Below are positions 1 to 8,147 of a stretch of DNA of 46,266 bases, piece by piece. A program made the translations under genes and the position numbers. This stretch comes from Parcubacteria group bacterium. GTDB lineage: Bacteria > Patescibacteriota > Minisyncoccia > Phycocordibacterales > CALRBT01. Below the pieces are notes generated by a model that saw nothing but the letters and a program-made list of their open reading frames with translations, searched no databases and was not told where the DNA came from. Position 1 is the first letter of the stretch. Each line of letters opens with the position of its first letter. The DNA lies in NCBI GenBank assembly GCA_943354475.1, contig CALRBT010000008.1, forward strand, positions 1-46,266, written 5' to 3'.

Positions 1-3000
1 TTAAAATGTACCCTTTCGCGCTAATGCCTTTAAGTACTCTTGGATTAGTAGATTATCGTCTATTGGTGGGTAAAATTTATCTCCAGCTTTTATTAATTCT
101 TGTATAGCAGTCTCATACCCACTGCCCCTTAAAGATTCTGTACCAAAAAGTTTTGATACTGGTACGTTTGGCAAAGCATTAAAGGCATCCAACCCTGTCA
201 CTCCCCCAACCGCTCCCCCAACTGCTCCACCAAAATACCGTTCCGCCAACCCAGCCTCTAGTGTGCCAAATTGTATCCCTGACGATTCTCCTAGACCAGT
301 TATTCCTCTGGCGATCCTCTCCAATTGTCCACTTCTAGCTCGTTTCTCTATTTCATCCAATCGAAGAGCCATTTCTTGATCTGGTATGATATGAGCCCGC
401 TCTCCTCCTGCTGGGGCTGGAGGTTGTTCTTGTACAGTTTCTGTATCTGTAGGGTCCCAACGTCCCCAAGCACCTTTCCCAGGTCCTGCTGTTTTAAATG
501 GACTAGGGTCGGCTTGTACTACAGGTACCTTGCCTACAGTGGAGCCTATGTTATCCTCAGGAATAAATCCAATTTTTGTAACCGGTGCTCGCACTCCACG
601 TTCTCCAAGGACTCCTGCTCTATATCCTGAGCCATTCTCAAAACCAATCTTTGGTAATCCGCCATTGGCGTCAGGAGTAAGGTAGACTTTGTCTCCTGAA
701 TGCACAAGACTCAATTTGCCGATATCAGGCTGCGCCACTCTGATGTTCTCAACCCTGGTGTTAAGCCATTTATCGAGTGGAATTTTTGAGTCTGGATTGT
801 AGCCAAACTTCTCAGGATCTGCTTTCATCACCCCCTTCATGGTTGACCAAAGATTTCCGTTTTTACCTATGGTGGCTGATTCGGTGGTGCTCAACACATC
901 TCGTCCCTCAGCCTCCCCCATAAGATCAGTGCCATTATCCTTAACATCGTAGTCTCTATTTAAATCAGTGCCATTGTCTTCAATTTCTCCATACGTCCCA
1001 TCGTCCATGGGTCTGTTGCCATCCATTCCAGGAGCATCAGGTTGGAATGAAGGTCTGTTTCTAGTGAAGTCATCGCCACCATCAGGCAGTCTTTCAGGAG
1101 CGTCAGGTTGCGACCTTCTATCCGACTCATTAGGATTTGGAAAATTGTCCCTAGTGTCGCCTCCTCTACCAGACTCATTAGGGTTCCTAAAATTATCTCC
1201 AGTCTGACCATCTCCATATGTCCCATCATCCACTGGTCTAATCCCGTCTCTTCCAGGTAGTCCTTCTGGCCCATCGAGTGCTCCTGTGTTTGGATTCTCT
1301 ACACCACCACCATCTGGATAGATACCATCATCCATAGGCCTCACCCAATCTCTTCCTTGAGGCTCCATTTCAATAGGGTTTCCATCACTATTTAATCGTG
1401 GACCTCCAAACGTCCCCTCGCCAGGTTGGGTTAAGTCAAATGATGGATTACGTCCAGTCAGAGGATTTCCATATCTGGGCTGTTCAAAGTCAAATGGATT
1501 AACACAACCAGGTGCTGTGTTGTAGTTATTGAAACTATCGTTTATTGAATTATCAACATATATACCTCCTACAGCTGACTCCCCTTCAGTTGCATCATGA
1601 GGATTTGCTGTAAAGTTTTCATCACCGAGTGGAAACTTGCCACCAACCGCTCCTTCCGCAGATTCACCTACAATAGGATTTCCATCACTGTTTAGTCCAT
1701 CGCCCGGATTCGTTTGTAATGGTTCGTTACTCGTACCTCCTGGCAAACTTGTCGCATGAGCACTTTCCCAAAGGCTGGCATAGCCAACGATAGCTCCGGT
1801 TCCAGCAAGGCTAGCGAGTCTCACCAGTTTCTTTGCTTTTGCATGTCTTCGGAGCGCTTCACCTGTTTGATTATGAAATTCATCAAATTTATCAAAAACT
1901 GCACTGGCTCCCGCCTTTTCCATTCGTTTAGCCAGTGTTCTATTAGCACTTTCATTCCCGATTCCCATCAAAGCTTTATTGATGGCAGGAGAAGCCATAC
2001 CAAGTGCGACTGACTTTGCCATCCTGTATCCAGCGTACCCAGCAACTCCCGCTGCTCCCACCGTGCCCGCTGCAAATGCTATACCTGTTCCTGCCGCTAC
2101 TCCTGCGCTGATACGAGCATATTTATATATAGCCTGATACTTTTTAGTTTTTGGGGTCCATGTTAGTGCGTTGTAACCCATCTTTAGAGCCTTGCTTGTC
2201 CACCCACGCTTCTCTTGTGGCTGTGAGGCAATCATTCGCTCCGCGAGAGTACCATGTTCTCTCTGACTCTCTTCAAAGAGAAATTTTGCTTCCTCTGTGC
2301 GCAAATGCTCTTGAAAGCTTTCAGTGTTTCTCTCTTCGAGTGTTCCTCGAGTTCTAACCGTCCACTGTCTTTTCCACTCACTCCTGCGTGTTTCAAGTTC
2401 TGACCTCAGTCTTGCCTTCATCGCCTCTCGATAAGCACTCTCCTTACCTTCCATCAAAGTCTGTTTTTCTAAAGTAGCAGTTTCAGCCAATGCCCTACTC
2501 GATAACCCTATTCCCAATTTTGCTTTTATTTTTTGAAATGCTGTATCATGTTTTCTTCGCGAATTAAGATATTCAGCTCTAGCGTTAACGTATTCACCTT
2601 GTGAGGCGAAGTAAGCAGTATAAAGCTTTTCTTCAGGGGAAATGCCTGGTGCAGGTATGGCCTGTAGACCTTTTGGCCAAGAATCATACTCAGCATTCGC
2701 GATTTCCTTGGCTGACGGAATAGTTACGTCTTCATTATAGTCACCAGATGGGTATTGTTTTTCTTTGGCAATTATCTCTGGGGGGGTTGCAGACCCCCTC
2801 TTTTCTTTTGCTAATTTCTTTTCTTTTGCAACTTTTATCTCATCAGGGGTACGGTACTCCGCCAAAAGCTCAACGTCACTTTTATCTAAGTCCATCTCAA
2901 CTTCCTTCGACCTTTTCTTTGTTTTTGGACCTGGTTTTGTTTCCATAGTTTTTACTGTTGCTTTTGATAATGTTTCTGCTTCGGTTACTAACGCTTCAAA

Positions 3001-3759
3001 CTCACCAATCAACACCTTGAGACGTTCTAGGTCTCGATTGTTTTTCCTCTTCGAATAACGCATAACCTCAATACCTTTACCCTCAGCCTTTTTTACTAGG
3101 TCAGGCAGGTTGGTCTCTTCAGTTCCTACGGTTATTTTCCCTAAACGTTCCTTTATGGATAGGAAATCACCTCTCAAATGATCAAAGACTTCATTTTCCG
3201 CCTCAATCTTAGAATCTTCAGCCGCAGTGAGGGAATCCACTTCTGGTATTGTAGCGGGCTCAGGATCTTTTAATTTATTTAGTATTTCAACTCGATCCCC
3301 TATTTTGTTGATTTCTTTAATGAAAACTTCTACATCATCAGCGAGTGTCTGAAGCCCCCCCTCATCTAGTCCCCCTTTTCCCATCGCCTCTTCTACAGCT
3401 TGAAGTCGTGGCCTACAGATAGCTAACCATCGTTTTATTTTTTCGTCATTTTGTGTTTTTGGATTAGTAGAAACACCTTCCTTTATTTCACTAAATAATG
3501 CAGTAAGTTCGTCAAGAGTTCTTTCTTCTCCGTTTACGGTAACCGTCTCGACTTTTGTTAGGAGGGTATCTTCTTCTTGGGTTGGAGTTTCAAGAGATGT
3601 TACATTAAGGGCTTTGGCTAAACCACCCAGTCCGTCTTTTACAACCCCAGTTTTTTTCTTTTCAACAGTTGGCCGTCTCGCGGCGTCGTTTAGTTCATCT
3701 TCATCTTCGTTGGTCGTCCGTCGGCTTTTTCCTCTCCCCTCTGGTCCTGATTTACCCAT
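1..3759 (-). CDS. Large membrane-associated protein of unknown function, 1252 aa
   Basis: I do not recognise this family. Residues 1-340 are highly charged and helical with coiled-coil character. About 380-500 is a long Arg/Glu-rich helix. About 549-580 is an Ala/Gly-rich hydrophobic stretch, and 648-670 is a second one, so the protein is probably membrane-associated. Residues 670-950 are low-complexity, Asn/Asp/Gly/Pro-rich, with degenerate repeats: RPMDDG/RPVDDG at about 807, 841 and 916, NSDGNPI at 690 and 790, and DNGTDL twice. About 955-1040 may be a small LysM-like fold (NLW... and a HSGDKVYL motif), which is weak. The stop codon is the first three bases of the window, so the gene is complete. 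It is divergent from the M23 peptidase, which suggests a cell-envelope role; that is inference only. Confidence 0.85.
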   Translation of the reverse strand: MGKSGPEGRGKSRRTTNEDEDELNDAARRPTVEKKKTGVVKDGLGGLAKALNVTSLETPTQEEDTLLTKVETVTVNGEERTLDELTALFSEIKEGVSTNPKTQNDEKIKRWLAICRPRLQAVEEAMGKGGLDEGGLQTLADDVEVFIKEINKIGDRVEILNKLKDPEPATIPEVDSLTAAEDSKIEAENEVFDHLRGDFLSIKERLGKITVGTEETNLPDLVKKAEGKGIEVMRYSKRKNNRDLERLKVLIGEFEALVTEAETLSKATVKTMETKPGPKTKKRSKEVEMDLDKSDVELLAEYRTPDEIKVAKEKKLAKEKRGSATPPEIIAKEKQYPSGDYNEDVTIPSAKEIANAEYDSWPKGLQAIPAPGISPEEKLYTAYFASQGEYVNARAEYLNSRRKHDTAFQKIKAKLGIGLSSRALAETATLEKQTLMEGKESAYREAMKARLRSELETRRSEWKRQWTVRTRGTLEERNTESFQEHLRTEEAKFLFEESQREHGTLAERMIASQPQEKRGWTSKALKMGYNALTWTPKTKKYQAIYKYARISAGVAAGTGIAFAAGTVGAAGVAGYAGYRMAKSVALGMASPAINKALMGIGNESANRTLAKRMEKAGASAVFDKFDEFHNQTGEALRRHAKAKKLVRLASLAGTGAIVGYASLWESAHATSLPGGTSNEPLQTNPGDGLNSDGNPIVGESAEGAVGGKFPLGDENFTANPHDATEGESAVGGIYVDNSINDSFNNYNTAPGCVNPFDFEQPRYGNPLTGRNPSFDLTQPGEGTFGGPRLNSDGNPIEMEPQGRDWVRPMDDGIYPDGGGVENPNTGALDGPEGLPGRDGIRPVDDGTYGDGQTGDNFRNPNESGRGGDTRDNFPNPNESDRRSQPDAPERLPDGGDDFTRNRPSFQPDAPGMDGNRPMDDGTYGEIEDNGTDLNRDYDVKDNGTDLMGEAEGRDVLSTTESATIGKNGNLWSTMKGVMKADPEKFGYNPDSKIPLDKWLNTRVENIRVAQPDIGKLSLVHSGDKVYLTPDANGGLPKIGFENGSGYRAGVLGERGVRAPVTKIGFIPEDNIGSTVGKVPVVQADPSPFKTAGPGKGAWGRWDPTDTETVQEQPPAPAGGERAHIIPDQEMALRLDEIEKRARSGQLERIARGITGLGESSGIQFGTLEAGLAERYFGGAVGGAVGGVTGLDAFNALPNVPVSKLFGTESLRGSGYETAIQELIKAGDKFYPPIDDNLLIQEYLKALARKGTF

Positions 3760-3783
3760 AATAGTTAGATATTATTTTCCCTA

Positions 3784-3813
3784 ATCATAGCAAGGTGTAA
3801 ATTTTAATGCCAA
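3784..3813 (-). promoter_or_regulatory. Sigma70-type promoter of the 1252-aa protein gene
   Basis: On the minus strand a TTGGCA -35 box is followed after 18 nt by TATGAT, preceded by TG one base upstream (extended -10). The start codon lies about 24 nt downstream of the -10. The -35 sits next to a DnaA-box-like 9-mer at 3818-3826. Confidence 0.55.
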
Positions 3814-3817
3814 CCCT

Positions 3818-3826
3818 TTATCCACA
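3818..3826 (+). promoter_or_regulatory. DnaA-box-like 9-mer
   Basis: Exact TTATCCACA, the E. coli-type DnaA consensus, just upstream of the -35 of the large minus-strand gene and on the left flank of the hairpin array. Binding is inferred. Confidence 0.35.
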
Positions 3827-3857
3827 CACGTATCCTAGTACTCGCTCCCCTACCGGA

Positions 3858-4116
3858 CCCAGACCACATAAGGTTCCCTTATAGTCGCAGACTATAAGTG
3901 TTCGCTTATGCGAAGCATAAGCTCCCTTATACCCAGAGGGCATAAGGCCCACTCCGTATCCTCAAGAGGATAAAGGTACCCTTATACCCAAGGGGTATAA
4001 GTGTTCGAATTATATTTTGGAAAAACATAATTCTCCCTTATACCCAAGGGGCATAAGTGTCCCACAATGTCTTAAACAGACATTGCGTCCCCTTATCCAC
4101 AGGACCACATAATTCC
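3858..4116. repeat. Array of consecutive non-identical short hairpins
   Basis: Eight inverted repeats follow one another with only 2-12 nt between them: 3878-3898 (arms CTTATAGTC/GACTATAAG), 3904-3922 (GCTTATGC/GCATAAGC), 3925-3947 (10 bp, one A-C mismatch), 3957-3972 (TATCCTC/GAGGATA), 3981-4001 (CTTATACCC/GGGTATAAG), 4007-4033 (7+4 bp), 4037-4057 (9 bp, one mismatch) and 4065-4085 (CAATGTCT/AGACATTG). Loops are mostly 2-3 nt. Arms differ from unit to unit while pairing is kept. Linkers are related (AGTGTTC, AGTGTCC). ACCACATAA occurs on both flanks (3863-3871 and 4104-4112). It lies between divergent genes, so it is not an ordinary terminator. Confidence 0.8.
4093..4101 (+). promoter_or_regulatory. 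DnaA-box-like 9-mer
   Basis: Second exact TTATCCACA, directly after the last strong hairpin of the array. Together with 3818-3826 it brackets the array. Function is inferred from sequence only. Confidence 0.35.
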
Positions 4117-4331
4117 TGTTGACTTCAAATGACCTAAACGAGATAATCAACAGTACCCCAACGTGGAAATGGCTATTACTTCATAAACATCAATTGTTTG
4201 TGAATCCTGATAATGATGAAGCGATCTAATTTTGATTTAGGCTTATTGTATCTAAATATAAAGACTCCTCGGTCAAACCCTCTAGTAGAGGCGCTCGTCG
4301 TGAGCGAAACCCCGACCTGAAGACGAAAAAA

Positions 4332-5384
4332 GTGTTATTCTTAGGACTTTTCTCAAAAAGGTTTCTATTTCTGTATATACCAATTTTTTTGTTTGCAAGT
4401 CTTGTTGTTTTCCCGTCTATCACGAAATCATCAATCTTTTCATTCGCTACTAATTTTTTAGGAGAAGCGGTTTGGGCAAAAGATAATAATTTGCCAGCTC
4501 TTAATATTTCAAATTCTCAAACGATGCCACTTTTAGTGGCACCAACGAACACAGAATCTAACCACAAAAAAAGTGGAGAAAATATAACTACCGTCGGTGG
4601 CGTGGCTCTTCTTTCAGAGACAGGTCCTTCGGGTTCTCTTGCTAACGTTGATGGGGCAAATAACAGTGATCAAATTAGTATCTACACTGTCCGCAAAGGA
4701 GATACCCTCTCATCGATAGCTAAAATGTTTGATGTGAGTAAAAATACGATACTTTGGGCCAACGATATAAAGGCGGGCTCGGTGAGTCCTGGTGATCGAC
4801 TCGTTATTCTTCCTGTCTCTGGAATTCGCTATGTCATACAAAAAGGAGACACAATAGCCTCTTTGGCCAAAAAATACAAAGCGGATAAAGAAGATATCGC
4901 CCAATTTAATGATGTAAACGTTAACGATGCGCTCGTAATTGGGGATACAGTGATCATTCCAGAGGGCCAGCTGGCCGACACACCCAATACGTCAGCCCCT
5001 AAGGGTAGCAAACTTGTAGTCTCGACGGGAAAAAATATCACAGGATACTTCATTAGACCTATAACTGGTGGCGTCAGAACGCAGGGAATTCACGGACACA
5101 ATGGAGTCGATTTGGCCAGTAAGTATGGCACACCTATTATGGCGTCTGCTTCCGGAGTAGTGATTGTAAGTAAAACATCTGGATACAATGGAGGATTTGG
5201 TAATTTTATTGTCGTTGAGCATCCTAATGGAACACAAACACTTTATGGACATCTCAGTGAAAACTTAGTTTCTGTTGGAGGAAAAGTTGAACAGGGTGAC
5301 GTGATTGGTAAGATGGGGAGCACCGGAAAATCAACCGGAAACCATATTCACTTTGAGATTCACGGTGCAAAGAATCCATTTTAA
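4332..5384 (+). CDS. LysM-LysM-M23 family metallopeptidase
   Basis: Predicted cell-wall hydrolase of the LytM/M23 type, anchored outside the membrane. An N-terminal hydrophobic segment (about residues 10-30) acts as signal anchor. Two LysM domains follow at about 118-162 and 165-212 (YTVRKGDTLSSIAK; YVIQKGDTIASLAKK), then an M23 domain at about 237-350 with the zinc-ligand motifs HNGVD and GNHIHFEI. The start is GTG; no ATG is available in frame before the upstream stop at about 4239. The 60 bases before the start contain two further small hairpins (CCTCT/AGAGG and CGCTC/GAGCG). A strong terminator follows. Family assignment is secure; substrate is inferred to be peptidoglycan. Confidence 0.93.
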   Translation: MLFLGLFSKRFLFLYIPIFLFASLVVFPSITKSSIFSFATNFLGEAVWAKDNNLPALNISNSQTMPLLVAPTNTESNHKKSGENITTVGGVALLSETGPSGSLANVDGANNSDQISIYTVRKGDTLSSIAKMFDVSKNTILWANDIKAGSVSPGDRLVILPVSGIRYVIQKGDTIASLAKKYKADKEDIAQFNDVNVNDALVIGDTVIIPEGQLADTPNTSAPKGSKLVVSTGKNITGYFIRPITGGVRTQGIHGHNGVDLASKYGTPIMASASGVVIVSKTSGYNGGFGNFIVVEHPNGTQTLYGHLSENLVSVGGKVEQGDVIGKMGSTGKSTGNHIHFEIHGAKNPF

Positions 5385-5433
5385 GGACTAGAAGTAAGAA
5401 TCAAGACGTAGGAATTAAGAAGATAGATCAAGA

Positions 5434-5474
5434 CCAAACACCTACCGAAAGCTTCGCTTTCGGTAGGTGTTTGG
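5434..5474 (+). terminator. Rho-independent terminator of the M23 gene
   Basis: Perfect 19-bp stem (5434-5452 with 5456-5474) around a TTC loop. The stem base is AT-rich, so it can serve both directions; the minus-strand gene at 5508 also ends here. Confidence 0.8.
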
Positions 5475-5507
5475 TTAAGCCAGCCCCCCTTACTTCTTGA
5501 GACGACG

Positions 5508-5996
5508 CTATATTTCTAAGAGAATCGTCTTTGTTATACTACCATCCTTTGCAGATTCATCATGTCGCTCAACTATAAACCGACCATTTTGGTTATATGC
5601 AACAAAACCGACGCCAACGAGAGAATAATAACAACTCATCCGTCCTAATTCTGGTGCTACTGCCACATTTACCTCATTACACCCATAAGCTTTGCCCAGA
5701 CCATATCGTTTTGTACTCTTGTCGACAAAGGTAACGTCAACGTAAATTGCTTGTTGAAGTTTTTGGGGGTCATTATCGTCAACGACGGCAGGATTTTCCT
5801 TTTCAGTATGCCAACTTATTTTTTCAACTGGTGATGTATTTTGCGTTGGATTTGATTCTATATTAGCGGGTACGTTACCGGTTGCAGGAGAACCCGCCTT
5901 ATTTTTTTGCATGTACAAATAGGATCCACCAACGAGTAAAACTACAATAATTACTATGAGTAAGGGAGTGATGAAACCATTTTGTGAGTTTTTCAT
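5508..5996 (-). CDS. Single-TM exported protein of unknown function, 162 aa
   Basis: Residues 1-8 are polar (MKNSQNGF) and are followed by a hydrophobic helix at about 9-27, in the style of the pilin-like or signal-anchor N-termini common in Paceibacteria. A Ser/Thr/Asn/Pro-rich linker (35-60) leads to a compact outside domain with two cysteines (about 105 and 123). No family is recognised. It lies 76 bp downstream of comM on the same strand, but with its own -10 (TATAAT 11 nt before the ATG) and a palindrome over the -35, so it is probably a separate transcript. Confidence 0.7.
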   Translation of the reverse strand: MKNSQNGFITPLLIVIIVVLLVGGSYLYMQKNKAGSPATGNVPANIESNPTQNTSPVEKISWHTEKENPAVVDDNDPQKLQQAIYVDVTFVDKSTKRYGLGKAYGCNEVNVAVAPELGRMSCYYSLVGVGFVAYNQNGRFIVERHDESAKDGSITKTILLEI

Positions 5997-6007
5997 ACGT
6001 TTTTATT

Positions 6008-6044
6008 ATTATATGTGTGGCTCTATAATACTTCTATTATAGAG
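6008..6044 (-). promoter_or_regulatory. Promoter with palindrome upstream of the 162-aa gene
   Basis: The minus-strand -10 TATAAT is at 6008-6013. A perfect 9-bp inverted repeat CTCTATAAT/ATTATAGAG at 6021-6044 covers where the -35 would be. It could be an operator or a weak terminator of comM. Confidence 0.45.
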
Positions 6045-6072
6045 TTGAAGCAATGGTTTTAACCTCTACTCT

Positions 6073-7653
6073 CTATAAACTGCTACCCAGCAATTGTCCT
6101 TTCGGTCTGTACTGCAACGCTTCCAGAACATGTCGCTCTTCAACTTCAGGAGAATCTTCAAGGTCAGCAATAGTTCGGGCTAGTTTAATGCTTCTGTGAA
6201 AGCTTCGAGGAGACAACCCAAGTTTCTCTGCCGATTGTGTTAAAAGCGACATCGCACCCTCTTTTACTTGTGCGAGACGTAACAACTCTTTTGCTCCCAT
6301 GTCTCTGTTGATACGCATATTTTTCCTTTCATTTTTGAATCGCTGAAGTTGTTTCTGCCTTGCTTGTATAACTCGTTCTTTGACTTCCATTGTTTCGCTT
6401 CTCCCCTCCCGGTTTCCTCCTTCTTGTTTTGAGAGCTTCTCTGATGAAATTTTCCCGACCTCAATCCATAAGTCGATACGGTCCATGATTGGACCTGAAA
6501 TTTTTCTCTGGTACCGTATGAGTTGGGCTGGCATACAAACACAAGGCTTGTCACTACCAAAATTTCCACATGGACATGGGTTCATTGCAGCAATCAAAAT
6601 GAAATCTGCAGGAAACAGGGCTGAACCTTTTGATCTCGAAATGTTGATATATCGTTCCTCAAGTGGTTGACGGAGTGCTTCAATGACGCGTCGGTCAAAC
6701 TCTGGAAACTCATCTAAAAATAAAATGCCCTTGTGTGCAAGAGTTATTTCTCCGGGCCTTGGGGTGTTTCCTCCACCAACAACAGAAACATATGAAGATG
6801 TGTGATGTGGCGCGCGAAATGGCGGGTGAGTGATAATATCACCTTTCAATGTGCCTGCGACAGAATGTATGGCGGTAGCCTCTAGTGTCTCCTCATAAGA
6901 GAGTTCTGGTAAAATGTTGATGAATGCCTTGGCGAGCATAGTCTTACCAGTTCCAGGTGGACCAAAGAGTGTGATGTTGTGTCCTCCTGCCGCTGCTATC
7001 TCGAGTCCACGTTTTGCACTCTCCTGTCCTTTGATATCAAAAAAATCAACATCAAAGTCTTGAATCACGCTTTCAATAACAGTTTTCTCTTGCATTGGTA
7101 AAGAGAACTTTTCTTGAGAGGCCTTGTCTTTCTTTTTTGTATTTAAATGGTCAATAAGCTCTTTCAGTGTTTCAACAGGAAATACAGTTATCCCCTCAAT
7201 AAGGGCCGCTTCGCGTGCGTTCTCTCTCGGCACATATGCTTCGTGGAAACCAGCAATGGCCGCCTCTCTAACAGCAGAGAGTACACCGCTTACTTTTCTT
7301 ACTTTTCCATCGAGAGAGAGCTCACCAAGAAATACCTTTTTACTTGGATCAAATAAAATCTCATCAGAGGCTAAAAGATAGGTCAAAGCCATGGCTAAAT
7401 CAAAAACAGCACCCTCTTTTTTGATGTCAGCTGGTGCGAGGGAGATAATAACTTTTTGATTCTTACTTTTTGGTGATTCGAACCCGGAATTTTTGATTGC
7501 GGCACAGATACGATCTCTCGATTCTTCAACTGCTTTATCTGGCAATCCAACAATAGAAAAGGCGTGTAGACCACGTGAAAGGTCGACCTCAACGTCAACA
7601 ATAATCGCCTTGAGGAGTATTGCTTGGGCACTTTGAACTTTAGAAAAGCTCAT
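6073..7653 (-). CDS. comM: YifB/ComM-family Mg-chelatase-like AAA+ ATPase
   Basis: ComM is a hexameric branch-migration helicase that helps integrate incoming DNA during natural transformation. The protein has the N-terminal ChlI-like domain (about 1-170, with SIVGLPDKAVEESRDRI), a Walker A GPPGTGKT at about 231-238, the Walker B region ILFLDEFPEF, a zinc-type insert CPCGNFGSDKPCVC, and the C-terminal Mg-chelatase domain ending in a helical bundle (LSPRSFHRSIKLARTIADLE). Its 526 aa is normal for the family. Together with the type IV pilus genes at 32-39 kb it suggests DNA uptake capacity, which is inference. ATG start. Confidence 0.95.
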   Translation of the reverse strand: MSFSKVQSAQAILLKAIIVDVEVDLSRGLHAFSIVGLPDKAVEESRDRICAAIKNSGFESPKSKNQKVIISLAPADIKKEGAVFDLAMALTYLLASDEILFDPSKKVFLGELSLDGKVRKVSGVLSAVREAAIAGFHEAYVPRENAREAALIEGITVFPVETLKELIDHLNTKKKDKASQEKFSLPMQEKTVIESVIQDFDVDFFDIKGQESAKRGLEIAAAGGHNITLFGPPGTGKTMLAKAFINILPELSYEETLEATAIHSVAGTLKGDIITHPPFRAPHHTSSYVSVVGGGNTPRPGEITLAHKGILFLDEFPEFDRRVIEALRQPLEERYINISRSKGSALFPADFILIAAMNPCPCGNFGSDKPCVCMPAQLIRYQRKISGPIMDRIDLWIEVGKISSEKLSKQEGGNREGRSETMEVKERVIQARQKQLQRFKNERKNMRINRDMGAKELLRLAQVKEGAMSLLTQSAEKLGLSPRSFHRSIKLARTIADLEDSPEVEERHVLEALQYRPKGQLLGSSL

Positions 7654-7723
7654 TGAGATAAATAAAAATTGAAGACTAAGCTTTCAAAACAAATATTTAA
7701 ATCAGAACCACACTCTTCTATTA

Positions 7724-8092
7724 TTATTTCATGTCAGCGTGAGTCAAACAGGTTCTCGCAGATGGATTTGCTTCAAGGCGTTCCCTTGGGATTGTTTTTC
7801 CAGTTGTCTCACAGGTTCCGTAGGTTCCACTCTCGATCTTATCGAGTGCGTGTCTAACCTCGTTATACTGAATTTCAAGCTCACCGAGGATGGCAGTATT
7901 TTCTTCAAAGGCTTCGAGGCTATCAGCAGTTTCGTTATCATCTGCAGCCATGACATCCATCTCGGGCTGCACGGCTTCCCAATCATTTGGATTACTTGGA
8001 TTAACTCGCCCGACACTTTTAAGTTCACTTTCAAGTTTTGCAAGCTCTGTCTCTAATTTATTTTTAAAATATTCTAAATCAGTAGTATTCAT
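7724..8092 (-). CDS. TraR/DksA-family protein with degenerate zinc finger
   Basis: 122 aa with an N-terminal coiled coil (about 5-35), a second helix rich in Glu (45-90), and the C-terminal DksA-type finger. The canonical four cysteines are only partly kept: CETTGKTI replaces CxxCG.. and TCLTHA replaces CxxC, leaving Cys-Thr and Cys-His pairs. The signature IPRERLEANPSA is intact. DksA-type proteins bind the RNA polymerase secondary channel and tune transcription; the coiled-coil tip acidic residues are not clearly preserved, so the exact role is uncertain. It is predicted to be leaderless: TATCAT lies 6 nt before the ATG. Confidence 0.85.
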   Translation of the reverse strand: MNTTDLEYFKNKLETELAKLESELKSVGRVNPSNPNDWEAVQPEMDVMAADDNETADSLEAFEENTAILGELEIQYNEVRHALDKIESGTYGTCETTGKTIPRERLEANPSARTCLTHADMK

Positions 8093-8098
8093 GTATTT

Positions 8099-8127
8099 AT
8101 GATATCAAGTCTTCTTTTAACATACAA
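8099..8127 (-). promoter_or_regulatory. Promoter of the DksA-like gene (leaderless)
   Basis: On the minus strand TTGTAT, 17 nt, then TATCAT with an upstream TG (extended -10). Only 6 nt separate the -10 from the ATG, so transcription should start at the A of the start codon. Confidence 0.65.
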
Positions 8128-8147
8128 TGCGGCAAAAGGTACAGTTT

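Noticed and set aside
960-1274. 104-aa minus-strand frame and several plus-strand frames within the 1252-aa gene
   Set aside because: Shadows of the repeat-rich coding region; none has a start signal or a recognisable fold.
3878-4085. CRISPR array
   Set aside because: The units are different hairpins, not identical direct repeats with unique spacers, and there are no cas genes.
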